Source: Thermoplasmatales archaeon UBA582 (GTDB lineage Archaea > Thermoplasmatota > Thermoplasmata > Thermoplasmatales > Thermoplasmataceae). Taken from it: a DNA stretch of 7,842 nt. The notes under the pieces are model-generated. The model was not told the DNA's origin and searched no databases. It was given only the letters and a program-made list of their open reading frames with translations. This document shows positions 1-6,266 of this stretch, one piece after another. Where the stretch lies: assembly GCA_002502705.1 (NCBI GenBank), contig DAQB01000038.1:16569-24410 (forward strand), given 5' to 3'. The position numbers and the translations under genes were made by a program. Each line of letters begins with the position of its first letter. Position 1 is the first letter of the stretch.

Positions 1-1228
1 ATATCATTGCTTCCAGATCAAAACCAGGTTCAGTTTTCACTTCGGTTATCTGGGGGTCGGCAATAGTAAGTGTTCCTGTTTTGTCGAAAAGAACAATTGT
101 CGTCTTTGATAAACGCTCAAGAGAACCGGGATTCTTTAATAATATACCGTTCTCTGATGACGCACTCGAAGATATAAGAAGCGTAATTGGTGCAGCGAGA
201 CCTATGGCACAGGGGCATGCTATGACAACAACAGATACGAAGGCAAGAACTGCGTACTGAAGGGCAAGAGTATGTCCCGTCAACGTCAGATAAAAGTACC
301 AGAATATCCCTGCGGATATTGCAGCAGTTATAACAACGGGTATGAAAAGCGCAGAAAAAGTGTCGGCTACTCTCTGTATCTTGACCCTGCCCATGGTAGC
401 ATTCTGTATGAGCCTGTAGACATGATTGATTGTGCTCTCCTTCCCTATCTTTTCCACTATTATAGAAAGGGAACCATTGATGTTGAGAGTCCCGGCGGTG
501 ACGGAATCTCCCGCTGCTTTCAAAACTGGATTTTGTTCGCCAGTTATGATCGATTGATCGACTTCACTTGAACCTTTCAATACATTCCCGTCGGCCGGTA
601 TAATGTCACCGGGTTTACAGAGCAGCATATCACCAGTATGGATCTCATCAATTCTTCTTTCCGAAACGGTTCCGTCGGGCGAAACATAGTGGACATATTC
701 CGGGATAATTTCCTTCAGCTTTGAAGCGGCTGAATTTGCCTTCTCCTTTGTCAGTGTTTCAATATAGGTTCCCGTGAGTATCAGGGTAATAATGAAAACA
801 GAAGCGTCGAAATAAACACTGGATCCAGGTATGGCTTTAGGGAATAGTGTTATGAATAGAGAGAAGACAAATGCCGTCCCCGTACCAAGTGCGATGAGCA
901 GATCCATATTTCCCATTCTGGATCTGATAGTATGGTATGCCCCCTCGAAGAAACCGGAACCGGAATAGAACAGTACCGGTATCGCAAGGATGAGTTCTAC
1001 ATAGTCTTTAAATGGAAGGGATGAAAAGAGGTATTGTATCAGCATGATCGGAATGGAAAGTGACCATGCGAGCGCAAGTTTCGTTTTCAGTGTTTTCACA
1101 CCAAGTGATGGGCTTGTGAATTTTTCCATGCAGCCCTTCGAACAAAAATAGTACTTTTCGCCATCTTTAGTGATGAAAAGATCTGATGTCTCCGGTACGA
1201 ACATGCCGCAGACTGGATCAGTAGGCAT
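1..1228 (-). CDS. copA: Copper-translocating P-type ATPase CopA (C-terminal part beyond window)
   Basis: This P1B-type ATPase pumps Cu(I) out of the cytoplasm using ATP. The first 409 residues are visible. They begin with a YHS/TRASH metal-binding domain (C7, C29, C33) in place of the usual HMA domain. Membrane segments lie at about 51-71, 76-95, 109-129, 139-158, 290-315 and 325-350. The actuator motif TGE is at 229-231, the Cu(I) transport motif CPC at 338-340, and the phosphorylation motif DKTGTLT begins at Asp382. CPC rather than CPH points to Cu(I)/Ag(I) specificity. The ATP-binding domain and the last two helices lie beyond base 1. No internal stop or frameshift is seen. The ATG at 1228 is preceded in frame by a TGA with no other usual start between, and lies 10 nt after the small YHS gene, so the two are probably co-transcribed. 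Confidence 0.96.
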   Translation of the reverse strand, partial: MPTDPVCGMFVPETSDLFITKDGEKYYFCSKGCMEKFTSPSLGVKTLKTKLALAWSLSIPIMLIQYLFSSLPFKDYVELILAIPVLFYSGSGFFEGAYHTIRSRMGNMDLLIALGTGTAFVFSLFITLFPKAIPGSSVYFDASVFIITLILTGTYIETLTKEKANSAASKLKEIIPEYVHYVSPDGTVSERRIDEIHTGDMLLCKPGDIIPADGNVLKGSSEVDQSIITGEQNPVLKAAGDSVTAGTLNINGSLSIIVEKIGKESTINHVYRLIQNATMGRVKIQRVADTFSALFIPVVITAAISAGIFWYFYLTLTGHTLALQYAVLAFVSVVVIACPCAIGLAAPITLLISSSASSENGILLKNPGSLERLSKTTIVLFDKTGTLTIADPQITEVKTEPGFDLEAMI

Positions 1229-1238
1229 GAATACTGCC

Positions 1239-1379
1239 TTATCTTGAATGTTTCAATGGGTTTTTATCAAACGTTTCCTTGCAGCCTGAGCTGCAAAAAT
1301 AAAACGTTTTTCCCTGGAACTGGCTCTTGTATGGTGTGTCCTCTTTAACCTTCATTCCGCATATTTTATCAATTTGCAT
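1239..1379 (-). CDS. Small YHS/TRASH-domain copper-binding protein (46 aa), CopZ/CopM-like
   Basis: A 46-residue protein consisting almost entirely of one YHS/TRASH domain. It has C7 in an ICGM motif, then C29 and C33 (C-x21-C-x3-C), which is exactly the spacing seen in the N-terminal domain of CopA next door. Small TRASH proteins beside archaeal copper ATPases are regarded as copper chaperones or buffers, and that role is inferred here. It ends in TAA 10 nt before the copA ATG, in a different frame, so it is the first gene of a two-gene operon. The alternative is that a frameshift split one protein with two tandem YHS domains. The clean stop, the complete domain and the properly placed promoter favour a real separate gene. 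Confidence 0.85.
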   Translation of the reverse strand: MQIDKICGMKVKEDTPYKSQFQGKTFYFCSSGCKETFDKNPLKHSR

Positions 1380-1399
1380 AGCTGACAAATCACCGGTTA

Positions 1400-1408
1400 G
1401 CTAATAAG
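1400..1408 (-). promoter_or_regulatory. TATA-like box for the YHS protein-copA operon
   Basis: The minus strand reads CTTATTAG at 1401-1408, centred about 26 nt upstream of the ATG at 1379, where an archaeal TATA box for a leaderless transcript should be. It overlaps a short inverted repeat (TAATAA at 1402-1407, TTATTA at 1412-1417), which could be the repressor or activator site for this direction. Confidence 0.5.
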
Positions 1409-1417
1409 TCTTTATTA

Positions 1418-1460
1418 TTCATAATGTATATATCTTTGAATAGAATTTATACATTATGAA
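1418..1460. promoter_or_regulatory. Perfect 13-bp inverted repeat, candidate operator of the copper regulator
   Basis: The arms are TTCATAATGTATA (1418-1430) and its exact reverse complement (1448-1460), separated by 17 bp. Arm centres are 30 bp apart, about three helical turns, so both arms face the same side of the DNA. The left arm overlaps the TATA box of the regulator gene. The right arm covers its ATG and the expected transcription start. A dimeric helix-turn-helix protein bound here would block TBP/TFB, which suggests autorepression by the adjacent TRASH regulator. Because the transcript is probably leaderless, an RNA hairpin is unlikely and the repeat most likely acts as DNA. Confidence 0.7.
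1427..1433 (+). promoter_or_regulatory. TATA box of the copper-responsive regulator gene
   Basis: TATATAT is centred about 26 nt upstream of the ATG at 1456, which places transcription start at or beside the start codon (leaderless). No Shine-Dalgarno sequence precedes the ATG, in agreement with this. The box lies partly inside the left arm of the 13-bp inverted repeat. Confidence 0.65.
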
Positions 1461-1983
1461 CACAAACCAAGCTGAAACAGAACAGAGAATGCTGACAATT
1501 CTTAAAAATGACTCAAGGAAAAGCATCATAGAACTTGCGCATGAACTAAAGATTAGCAGAATAACTGCGAGGAAGGTGCTGGATTCTCTTATCCAGAGCG
1601 GTAAAATAAAGAAGTTTACGATAAGCATAGATGAGGATGAAAAAGATCTTGTTATGATTCATACCAGCAATATGGAGAAGATACCCGAATCGCTGGTGGT
1701 GGAGAGTTTCGATCTTGTGGATAATACCTTCCTGGTTGTGATGTACTACGAAAACCTGCTTAAGGTCAGGGATATAGACGTACTGGATCTAAAGGTAGCA
1801 TTAAGCAGGACGGTCAATACAACCGCCCGAAGGATATCACACATACACTGCGATTATTGTAGCGACGTGATCCAGGGGGCGCCTTTAACGATCAGTTTCA
1901 GAGGTAGAGTTTATTACGCGTGTTGCAAGAACTGCAAGAAGGATCTAGAAAGAAGACTGGAAACAGAGCAGATAGAAGCATGA
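1456..1983 (+). CDS. Copper-responsive transcriptional regulator, AsnC/Lrp-type HTH plus TRASH domain
   Basis: A 175-residue DNA-binding regulator. Residues about 8-55 form a winged helix-turn-helix of AsnC/Lrp type, with a helix-turn-helix core around ELAHELKISRITARKVLDSL. Residues about 56-125 form a linker or effector-like region. Residues 132-168 are a TRASH metal-sensing domain with C132, C135, C156, C157 and C160, giving C-x20-C-x3-C from C135. The same architecture is known for archaeal copper regulators of the CopT/CopR type next to copper ATPase genes. The gene is divergent from the YHS protein-copA operon with 76 bp between the starts, and it probably controls both directions. The ATG at 1456 suits the TATA box spacing and sits in a perfect inverted repeat, which suggests autoregulation. 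It ends in TGA. Whether copper binding activates or releases it cannot be read from sequence. Confidence 0.92.
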   Translation: MNTNQAETEQRMLTILKNDSRKSIIELAHELKISRITARKVLDSLIQSGKIKKFTISIDEDEKDLVMIHTSNMEKIPESLVVESFDLVDNTFLVVMYYENLLKVRDIDVLDLKVALSRTVNTTARRISHIHCDYCSDVIQGAPLTISFRGRVYYACCKNCKKDLERRLETEQIEA

Positions 1984-2082
1984 CCTATTAGCTGGACCTA
2001 TCCAGTGAACATATTATAATGAGGCCTGTTCCACTGCCTAATATCCTCTCGCAAATGTATTGTTTTCAGGAAACTATTGAGA

Positions 2083-2904
2083 TTATCCCCCATGCTTGAA
2101 CGCAGGGTATAATAGCATGCCACCGTCAACTACCAGTGTGGTTCCTGTAACATATGAGGACATATCACTTACAAGAAATGCAACCGCTTTGGCCACGTCT
2201 GAGGTCTCACCCATTCTTGGCATTGCTATCTTAGTCAGAAGGTCTTTGTAGGTTTCTGGGTTTCCCCAAACATCCTTGTTTATAGGGGTTTTTATCGCAC
2301 CTGGAGCAAGTGAAACAACCCTGATGCCAAAATCGGATACCTCCTGTGCAAGTGTTTTGGTGAACATCGACAAGCCGGCTTTTGCACTGCAGTACGCTGT
2401 ATATCCAGACCATGGAAGGAATTCGTGTACAGATGTTATATTAACAATAACTCCACTACCTTTCTTCTTCATCCTCTTGACTGCTTCCCTCGAACAGTAG
2501 TAAGGCCCGAGAAGGTTGATCGATATTACGCGCTCCCAGTCTGCCGGGTTGTCATCCCCACATAACTCTCTTTTTCCATCGATACCTGCGTTGTTCACAA
2601 GAATGTCTATGGGTCCAAGCTGACTGTCAATGCTGTTGAAAATTGAGGTTACCTCATTTAGTTTTGAAACATCGCCTCCAAATACTGCTGCTTTTCCACC
2701 ATTTTTATTTATATCATCAGCAAGGGCATCGGCAGGCTGTTTTTCTGAATGATAATGTATCGCAACCTTCGCCCCAGCTTTCGCCAGGTATTTTGCTATC
2801 TCCATTCCAAGACCGGAACTTGACCCAGTGACCAAGGCGACCTTTCCCTTTAGATCAATCGCAATTCCAGACCCATAAGTTTCAATCTTACCATCGGTAG
2901 GCAT
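2083..2904 (-). CDS. Short-chain dehydrogenase/reductase, glucose 1-dehydrogenase-like
   Basis: A complete 273-residue classical SDR with a Rossmann fold. The cofactor motif TGSSSGLG is at 26-33 and NNAG at 104-107. The catalytic set is Asn130, Ser158, Tyr171 and Lys175 (Y-x3-K). The segments SVHE..PW after the catalytic Ser, PGAI.TPIN around 201-209, SYVTG.TL at 250-257 and the tail DGGM.LYP.F resemble bacterial glucose 1-dehydrogenases (oxidation of glucose to gluconolactone with NAD(P)+). This would fit the non-phosphorylative Entner-Doudoroff route known in Thermoplasmatales. Related aldohexose dehydrogenases or 3-oxoacyl-ACP reductase-like enzymes cannot be excluded, so the substrate is provisional. 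The N-terminus is about 15 residues longer than in typical members, but there is no alternative ATG and the TATA box spacing supports this start. It appears monocistronic. Confidence 0.9.
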   Translation of the reverse strand: MPTDGKIETYGSGIAIDLKGKVALVTGSSSGLGMEIAKYLAKAGAKVAIHYHSEKQPADALADDINKNGGKAAVFGGDVSKLNEVTSIFNSIDSQLGPIDILVNNAGIDGKRELCGDDNPADWERVISINLLGPYYCSREAVKRMKKKGSGVIVNITSVHEFLPWSGYTAYCSAKAGLSMFTKTLAQEVSDFGIRVVSLAPGAIKTPINKDVWGNPETYKDLLTKIAMPRMGETSDVAKAVAFLVSDMSSYVTGTTLVVDGGMLLYPAFKHGG

Positions 2905-2925
2905 GATTCACAATCACGATATCGG

Positions 2926-2934
2926 AAATAAGAT
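2926..2934 (-). promoter_or_regulatory. TATA-like box of the SDR gene
   Basis: The minus strand reads ATCTTATTT here, centred about 26 nt upstream of the SDR ATG at 2904. That is right for a leaderless archaeal transcript and supports the chosen start. The rest of the 153-bp gap up to 3057 shows no gene. Confidence 0.5.
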
Positions 2935-3023
2935 TAGCTGAAACTTGTCTCTACTCAGACAGGTCATGCTTAATATGACAGGTTTATTTCATCTACATCA
3001 GAGGTAATTGGCTTCAATGGGCG

Positions 3024-3057
3024 TTAAAAAAGTCTGCAAAATAAAACCTAAACAAAA
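3024..3057 (-). terminator. T-rich archaeal-type terminator after the glycosylase gene
   Basis: Immediately after the TAA of the 150-residue glycosylase-like gene, the transcript would carry several oligo-U runs (TTTTG, TTTTATTTT, TTTTTT) within about 35 nt. Archaeal RNA polymerase terminates on such tracts without a hairpin. The SDR promoter follows downstream on the same strand, so termination here makes sense. Confidence 0.45.
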
Positions 3058-3510
3058 TTACATTTTCTTAAAATCCTTTATTTTTTCCCATGGTTCTATT
3101 GGACCATTACAAGATACAAATAAATTATTCGGCTGACCTCTTTCGATATTCAAGACGGCCTGTGATTTATCTTTAGACCGTAGTGCTATTTTTTTCTTTA
3201 AGAGCTGGAGTTCATAATCAAGCTGCCCTTGAGAAACAGGAATTTTTATACCTTTGTCTACAGAACTTATGGCTATTTTAGATTCATCGAATAAGAATCC
3301 TCGGCGATCAGCTTCTTTCTTTATGTATATTAGATAAGTGTTAATGGCATTAGATGGACTTAAATAAGATTTAAACCGCGATAGTTGTGGGTGATTTTTG
3401 TAGCCAATTGTATTTCCTTCAAGTACTGCCTTTGCGAGCAGTGACTCGCGCCAGAGTGCTACTAATCCAATTGGATCGAGCCAATCCAACCTTATTGACC
3501 AGAGACGCAT
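3058..3510 (-). CDS. Pyrimidine dimer DNA glycosylase (T4 endonuclease V-like, Pyr_excise family)
   Basis: This 150-residue protein opens with MRLWS, followed by LVALWRESLLAKAVLEG (16-32), GYKNHPQLSRFK (36-47), then AINTYL (55-60), EADRRGF (66-72) and FDESKI (74-79). This is the pattern of small bacterial and archaeal proteins in the family of phage T4 endonuclease V, which cuts at UV-induced pyrimidine dimers by glycosylase and AP-lyase action. Arg21-Glu22 in WRE match the YRE of T4 endonuclease V, whose Glu23 is catalytic. Residues after about 95 are basic and less conserved. The start is fixed by the conserved N-terminus. Family assignment is confident, but activity on UV damage is inferred, because the N-terminal residues differ from T4 (Arg at position 2 instead of Thr). 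Confidence 0.82.
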   Translation of the reverse strand: MRLWSIRLDWLDPIGLVALWRESLLAKAVLEGNTIGYKNHPQLSRFKSYLSPSNAINTYLIYIKKEADRRGFLFDESKIAISSVDKGIKIPVSQGQLDYELQLLKKKIALRSKDKSQAVLNIERGQPNNLFVSCNGPIEPWEKIKDFKKM

Positions 3511-3523
3511 GTTCCCAACAGGC

Positions 3524-3540
3524 TATAAAAAGAAAATATT
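3524..3540 (-). promoter_or_regulatory. A/T-rich promoter of the glycosylase-like gene
   Basis: The minus strand reads AATATTTTCTTTTTATA across this stretch. AATATTTT is centred about 26 nt upstream of the ATG at 3510 and would give a leaderless transcript. The better TATA match, TTTTTATA, is only about 17 nt upstream and would place the start of RNA inside the gene, so the first is preferred. Confidence 0.4.
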
Positions 3541-3563
3541 TAACATGTCATGAACCGCCCTGA

Positions 3564-3899
3564 TTAATTCTTGAAAATAGTTTTTAGTAGAATTAGATTT
3601 GGTTTGCTTAAGCAACAGAACAAACCCAATAATTGTAAGTTAAAGAAGGATGATAGATTTTGATCTCTCTGCAATAAATCACTTGTTAAGAAGATGTGGA
3701 ATCTCGTTAATTTATGTGCAATCGAGAATGGATCAAGTATGTTCTTCCATTTCTCTGTTGATATACAGCTCCTGTTTCTGTTATTGTTCCACACATCAAA
3801 ATTCTCCCTACGACCCCAGTGGCCGCTTTCATCACTGAATCTTCCGGGATGTGGTATCAATCTACGAACTTTTCCGAATAACTTGTGTATCTGACGCAT
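3564..3899 (-). CDS. Hypothetical basic protein, 111 aa
   Basis: This ORF is not recognised. It is rich in Arg, Lys, Asn and Trp in its first 60 residues (RRLIPHPGRF, GHWGRR, NNNRNR) and becomes hydrophobic and Leu-rich near the C-terminus (about 88-106), where a weak membrane segment is possible. No signal peptide or metal-binding motif is seen. In its favour are an ATG start, a TATA-like TTTATG centred about 27 nt upstream at 3924-3929, a TAA stop, and no competing gene on either strand. Against it are the lack of any recognisable family and its position at the edge of a decaying region. It could be a fragment of a larger lost gene. The 218 bp upstream (3900-4117) hold only this promoter. 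Confidence 0.4.
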   Translation of the reverse strand: MRQIHKLFGKVRRLIPHPGRFSDESGHWGRRENFDVWNNNRNRSCISTEKWKNILDPFSIAHKLTRFHIFLTSDLLQRDQNLSSFFNLQLLGLFCCLSKPNLILLKTIFKN

Positions 3900-3923
3900 C
3901 CATCTTATGACGTTTTACACCTA

Positions 3924-3929
3924 CATAAA
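3924..3929 (-). promoter_or_regulatory. TATA-like box of the 111-aa ORF
   Basis: TTTATG on the minus strand is centred about 27 nt upstream of the ATG at 3899, the leaderless spacing seen elsewhere in this window. It is the main argument that the small ORF is expressed. Confidence 0.35.
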
Positions 3930-4117
3930 CGGGTTACTTATGCTGCGGACCAAAGCCTTTCTACAAGGGCATCAAACTGTTTACTTGGTTAATAAGCTCA
4001 TATCATGAGTCTAAAAAATGTTAAACAAGGCGTCGGCTTAAAGGGATATTGATGATGTGTGACCTTGTGTGCATATAAAGGATGCATGGGTCCAAGAAAG
4101 ATATTGTATTATGCGCA

Positions 4118-4573
4118 CTAACTTCGTATTTCAGATGGTACTTCCAAAATTTGCTTCGATCTGAAAAAGAATTCAATTACAAAGAATGACACTGTTGCAA
4201 AATTGAGTAATAGAGAAAGAGTAAAGATGAATAAAAGGGAATTGAGAGAGGCACTGAGATTGGATTGGATTGTAGTAGACGGGGAGAATAAGGTTGCTTG
4301 CGAAAACACAAAAATCCAGGTCGCAGATATGTACCAGACAAGATTCAGGAATATAAAAATAGGCAGATCCGCTTTGAAGAACTTACCGCTTATGCTTGCA
4401 CCATCAATACCACTCTTGCTGTGAAATTGATTTTTTTCTCCACTTTCAACTTCGTCCTTCAGTACCCTCCATCTCCATTTCAACAGCAGAGAAAACATAA
4501 CAAGAATCACTAACCATGCCACAAAACCGGTGACGAATCTTGTCAGGAACTCATTTAGCAAAATAGTGCTCAT
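4118..4573 (-). CDS. Small three-helix membrane protein, unknown function
   Basis: A 151-residue protein with membrane segments at about 13-32, 70-91 and 112-137. A charged loop at about 33-69 (WRWRVLKDEVESGEK) is likely cytoplasmic. No family is recognised. Its ATG lies 9 nt after a TAG (4583-4585) that ends the broken secreted-protein gene upstream, and both are in the same reading frame. It could therefore be the second gene of that operon or, if the TAG is not a true end, the membrane part of one larger protein. No promoter of its own is evident. It stops at TAG 4118-4120, followed two codons later by an in-frame TAA. As a companion to a secreted hydrophobic protein, it could be an immunity-type or anchoring protein, but this is inference. 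Confidence 0.6.
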   Translation of the reverse strand: MSTILLNEFLTRFVTGFVAWLVILVMFSLLLKWRWRVLKDEVESGEKNQFHSKSGIDGASISGKFFKADLPIFIFLNLVWYISATWIFVFSQATLFSPSTTIQSNLSASLNSLLFIFTLSLLLNFATVSFFVIEFFFRSKQILEVPSEIRS

Positions 4574-4582
4574 ATTCCCAAC

Positions 4583-5788
4583 CTATGGCCACACGTCCAT
4601 CCACGCTGTCCAGCCAGGTGATGCAACGCTTGCCCAGTTGTTTCGCTCGTATTCGTTTGCAAATTGTTCCCAATAGTATATGAAAACATCTGCATTAAAC
4701 TCTTTCGGAAGCACTGGAGATGACCAGACATTATAGGTACTTCCATACTATAGAGGTCCCCAAACTGACATAGATGTTGCAAGACCCCAGAAGTAGAAAT
4801 TGTCAATATATATTACCCAGAAGTATCCGTATGGCCATTGATCACCAAATAAGGTATTGACATGTCCCTGCAACGCCCAAAAGGTTAAAGCACTAATTGC
4901 AGTAGCTATTATACCCAATGCCAATGTGCCTATTACGGGAATTGCAAAAAAGGGCAAACCGATGACAATGCCGGTCGCGAGTGATGCGACAGTGACTTGA
5001 TTAGACACAAAATTGTAGTAATTCCAAGCAGCATTACAAGTAACGAATTTTACGTTCACGTTATAAAACGTGCCATAATCCACATGCCACCAACCGTAGA
5101 TCGGAAAAGTGTTTTCCATTACTATCGGGTCCTACGTTGTTGTATTTCCATTCTGAACCAAAAGGGAGTGGATATATGTAGTGTAATTTAGGTGGTATGA
5201 ATAGGTAAGAACAGAGGCTGTCTTTCCATTCAAAACTATTGTTTTGTTTGAAATTAGTGTTCCTTTGTGAATTAGAACTACCTGCCCCGCTACTTGATAC
5301 GTATCTTTTTCGTCTGCAAAAACCTTCAAATTTGTAATCTCACGCAAGTCTTTCTTGACTGTTGGGCGAAAGATTTCATACGTACTGATTAGAAAACTGG
5401 CGTTCTTATCGGAAATTCCCCTCTGGTTTTATGGAAGGTAATTGTGTTCTTGCACATATCAGCTAGAGAAGTCAATAAGCTCCCTATACTGCAATAGGTC
5501 CAGTCTGCTTTGGGGTGCATTTCTACCATATTGTTTGTAAGCATACTCGTAGGCATTGCTCATCTAATTCTTTTCAAGTGGGTTTGAGTTAATGATGCTG
5601 AAGTTTTTGTTCGCAGGTAGGTGAAGAGGATTAACTCCAGTATCCGTTAATACTGATCCCTGAACCTGTGAGTTGTATGAACTGGCATGATTAAAGTTTG
5701 AATAACTCTGCAATAGGATGCCAGAAAACATCATAGTTAACATTACTGCTGTGGCGATAGCAGCAAAAACTATTATTTTTCTTCTCAT
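4583..5788 (-). pseudogene. Broken gene for a secreted, aromatic-rich hydrophobic protein
   Basis: One frame runs from the ATG at 5788 to the TAG at 4583-4585 (about 402 codons). It begins with a clear signal peptide or anchor (MRRKII, then a hydrophobic stretch to residue ~26). An extracellular-looking Ser/Asn-rich part follows, and then a beta-type, possibly Ig-like segment at 5347-5135. Next comes a Trp/Tyr-rich part with two long Gly/Ala/Ile-rich hydrophobic stretches (about 4983-4855), and a Trp-rich tail ending DVWP. In-frame TAG codons lie at 5564-5566, 5132-5134 and 4748-4750, yet protein-like sequence resumes in the same frame after each. Between about 5480 and 5390 this frame also has TGA (5459-5461) and TAA (5429-5431), while the next frame is open, suggesting paired indels. 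The family is not recognised. The promoter looks intact. Decay is the simplest explanation, with amber readthrough as an alternative. Confidence 0.65.
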
Positions 5789-5805
5789 AATATGTTTAGT
5801 ACTAT

Positions 5806-5814
5806 TATATATAC
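5806..5814 (-). promoter_or_regulatory. TATA box upstream of the broken secreted-protein gene
   Basis: The minus strand reads GTATATATA, about 22-25 nt upstream of the ATG at 5788, giving a nearly leaderless transcript. A good promoter on a broken gene suggests recent inactivation or residual expression. Confidence 0.5.
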
Positions 5815-5875
5815 TTACAAATACTACGATGTTCGATTAATATAGGTTTTCCAAACTCCCCGCCTAAATCCTTTT

Positions 5876-6221
5876 TCATAACCTCATGATCAATACCCGT
5901 GAATCTTTATACAAATCGTCCCCCCTATTCCAGGGCCACATTTCTTCCCTCGAATCAACCACATTACGGGTCAGTTATCATAAACCCGTCAGAACCTTAA
6001 CTAGAAACACTTTTAGGGAACAGATCTTGTTCAGTACCCACCAGTTCAGCAAGTTCAAGGACCTCGACTAGCATCTCCACCAGAATTGATCAATTTCCCA
6101 TATCTGTCAGATCGAACTTTGACAATTGAAGGATTGCATCCTTGTAACCTTCGGTTGAATATTGTGCATTTTCGCCGGAATAAAGTGATGCAGATCGCCG
6201 GTTTAATTTTGATCCATTTTC
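5876..6221 (-). pseudogene. Unrecognised decayed gene
   Basis: Several protein-like stretches on the minus strand suggest a broken gene. From 6221 to 6093 one frame is open (it includes SLYSGENAQYSTEGYKDAIL) up to a TGA at 6090-6092. It then resumes in frame with MLVEVLELAELVGTEQDLF to a TAA at 5997-5999. A further open stretch in another frame (5974-5879, containing VVDSREEMWPWNRGDDLYKD) ends at TGA 5876-5878. No clear start codon exists at the right end, where the IS21 remnant begins on the other strand, so insertion may have removed the 5' part. The family is not recognised. The stretches might be chance openings, but their composition looks coding. Confidence 0.35.
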
Positions 6222-6253
6222 TCATGCGGAAGGGGATCAGAATTGTACGGGCA

Positions 6254-6259
6254 GGAGGT
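6254..6259 (+). promoter_or_regulatory. Shine-Dalgarno sequence of the istA remnant
   Basis: GGAGGT lies 7 nt before the ATG at 6267. It is a clear ribosome-binding site in a window where the other genes look leaderless, and it helps fix the start of the transposase remnant. Confidence 0.55.
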
Positions 6260-6266
6260 TTGGAGA

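Noticed and set aside
272..571. Plus-strand open reading frame of 99 codons
   Set aside because: It lies antisense within copA, whose minus-strand frame carries all the expected P-type ATPase motifs.
1992..2005. Small hairpin CTGGA/TCCAG after the regulator
   Set aside because: A 5-bp stem without a T-run is too weak to call a terminator.
3604..3615. 12-bp palindrome TTGCTTAAGCAA
   Set aside because: It lies inside the 111-codon ORF, not at a promoter, and has no second copy nearby.
4203..4513. Two overlapping plus-strand open frames
   Set aside because: They mirror the three-helix membrane protein on the minus strand and show no protein-like features of their own.
4570..4806. Minus-strand 78-codon frame
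   Set aside because: It is a shifted reading of the tail of the secreted-protein gene. The correct frame resumes after TAG 4748 with a Trp/Tyr-rich tail consistent with the preceding segment.
5132..5347. Independent 71-residue gene starting with TTG
   Set aside because: The frame is open upstream of the TTG and downstream of its TAG, so it is a segment of the longer broken gene.
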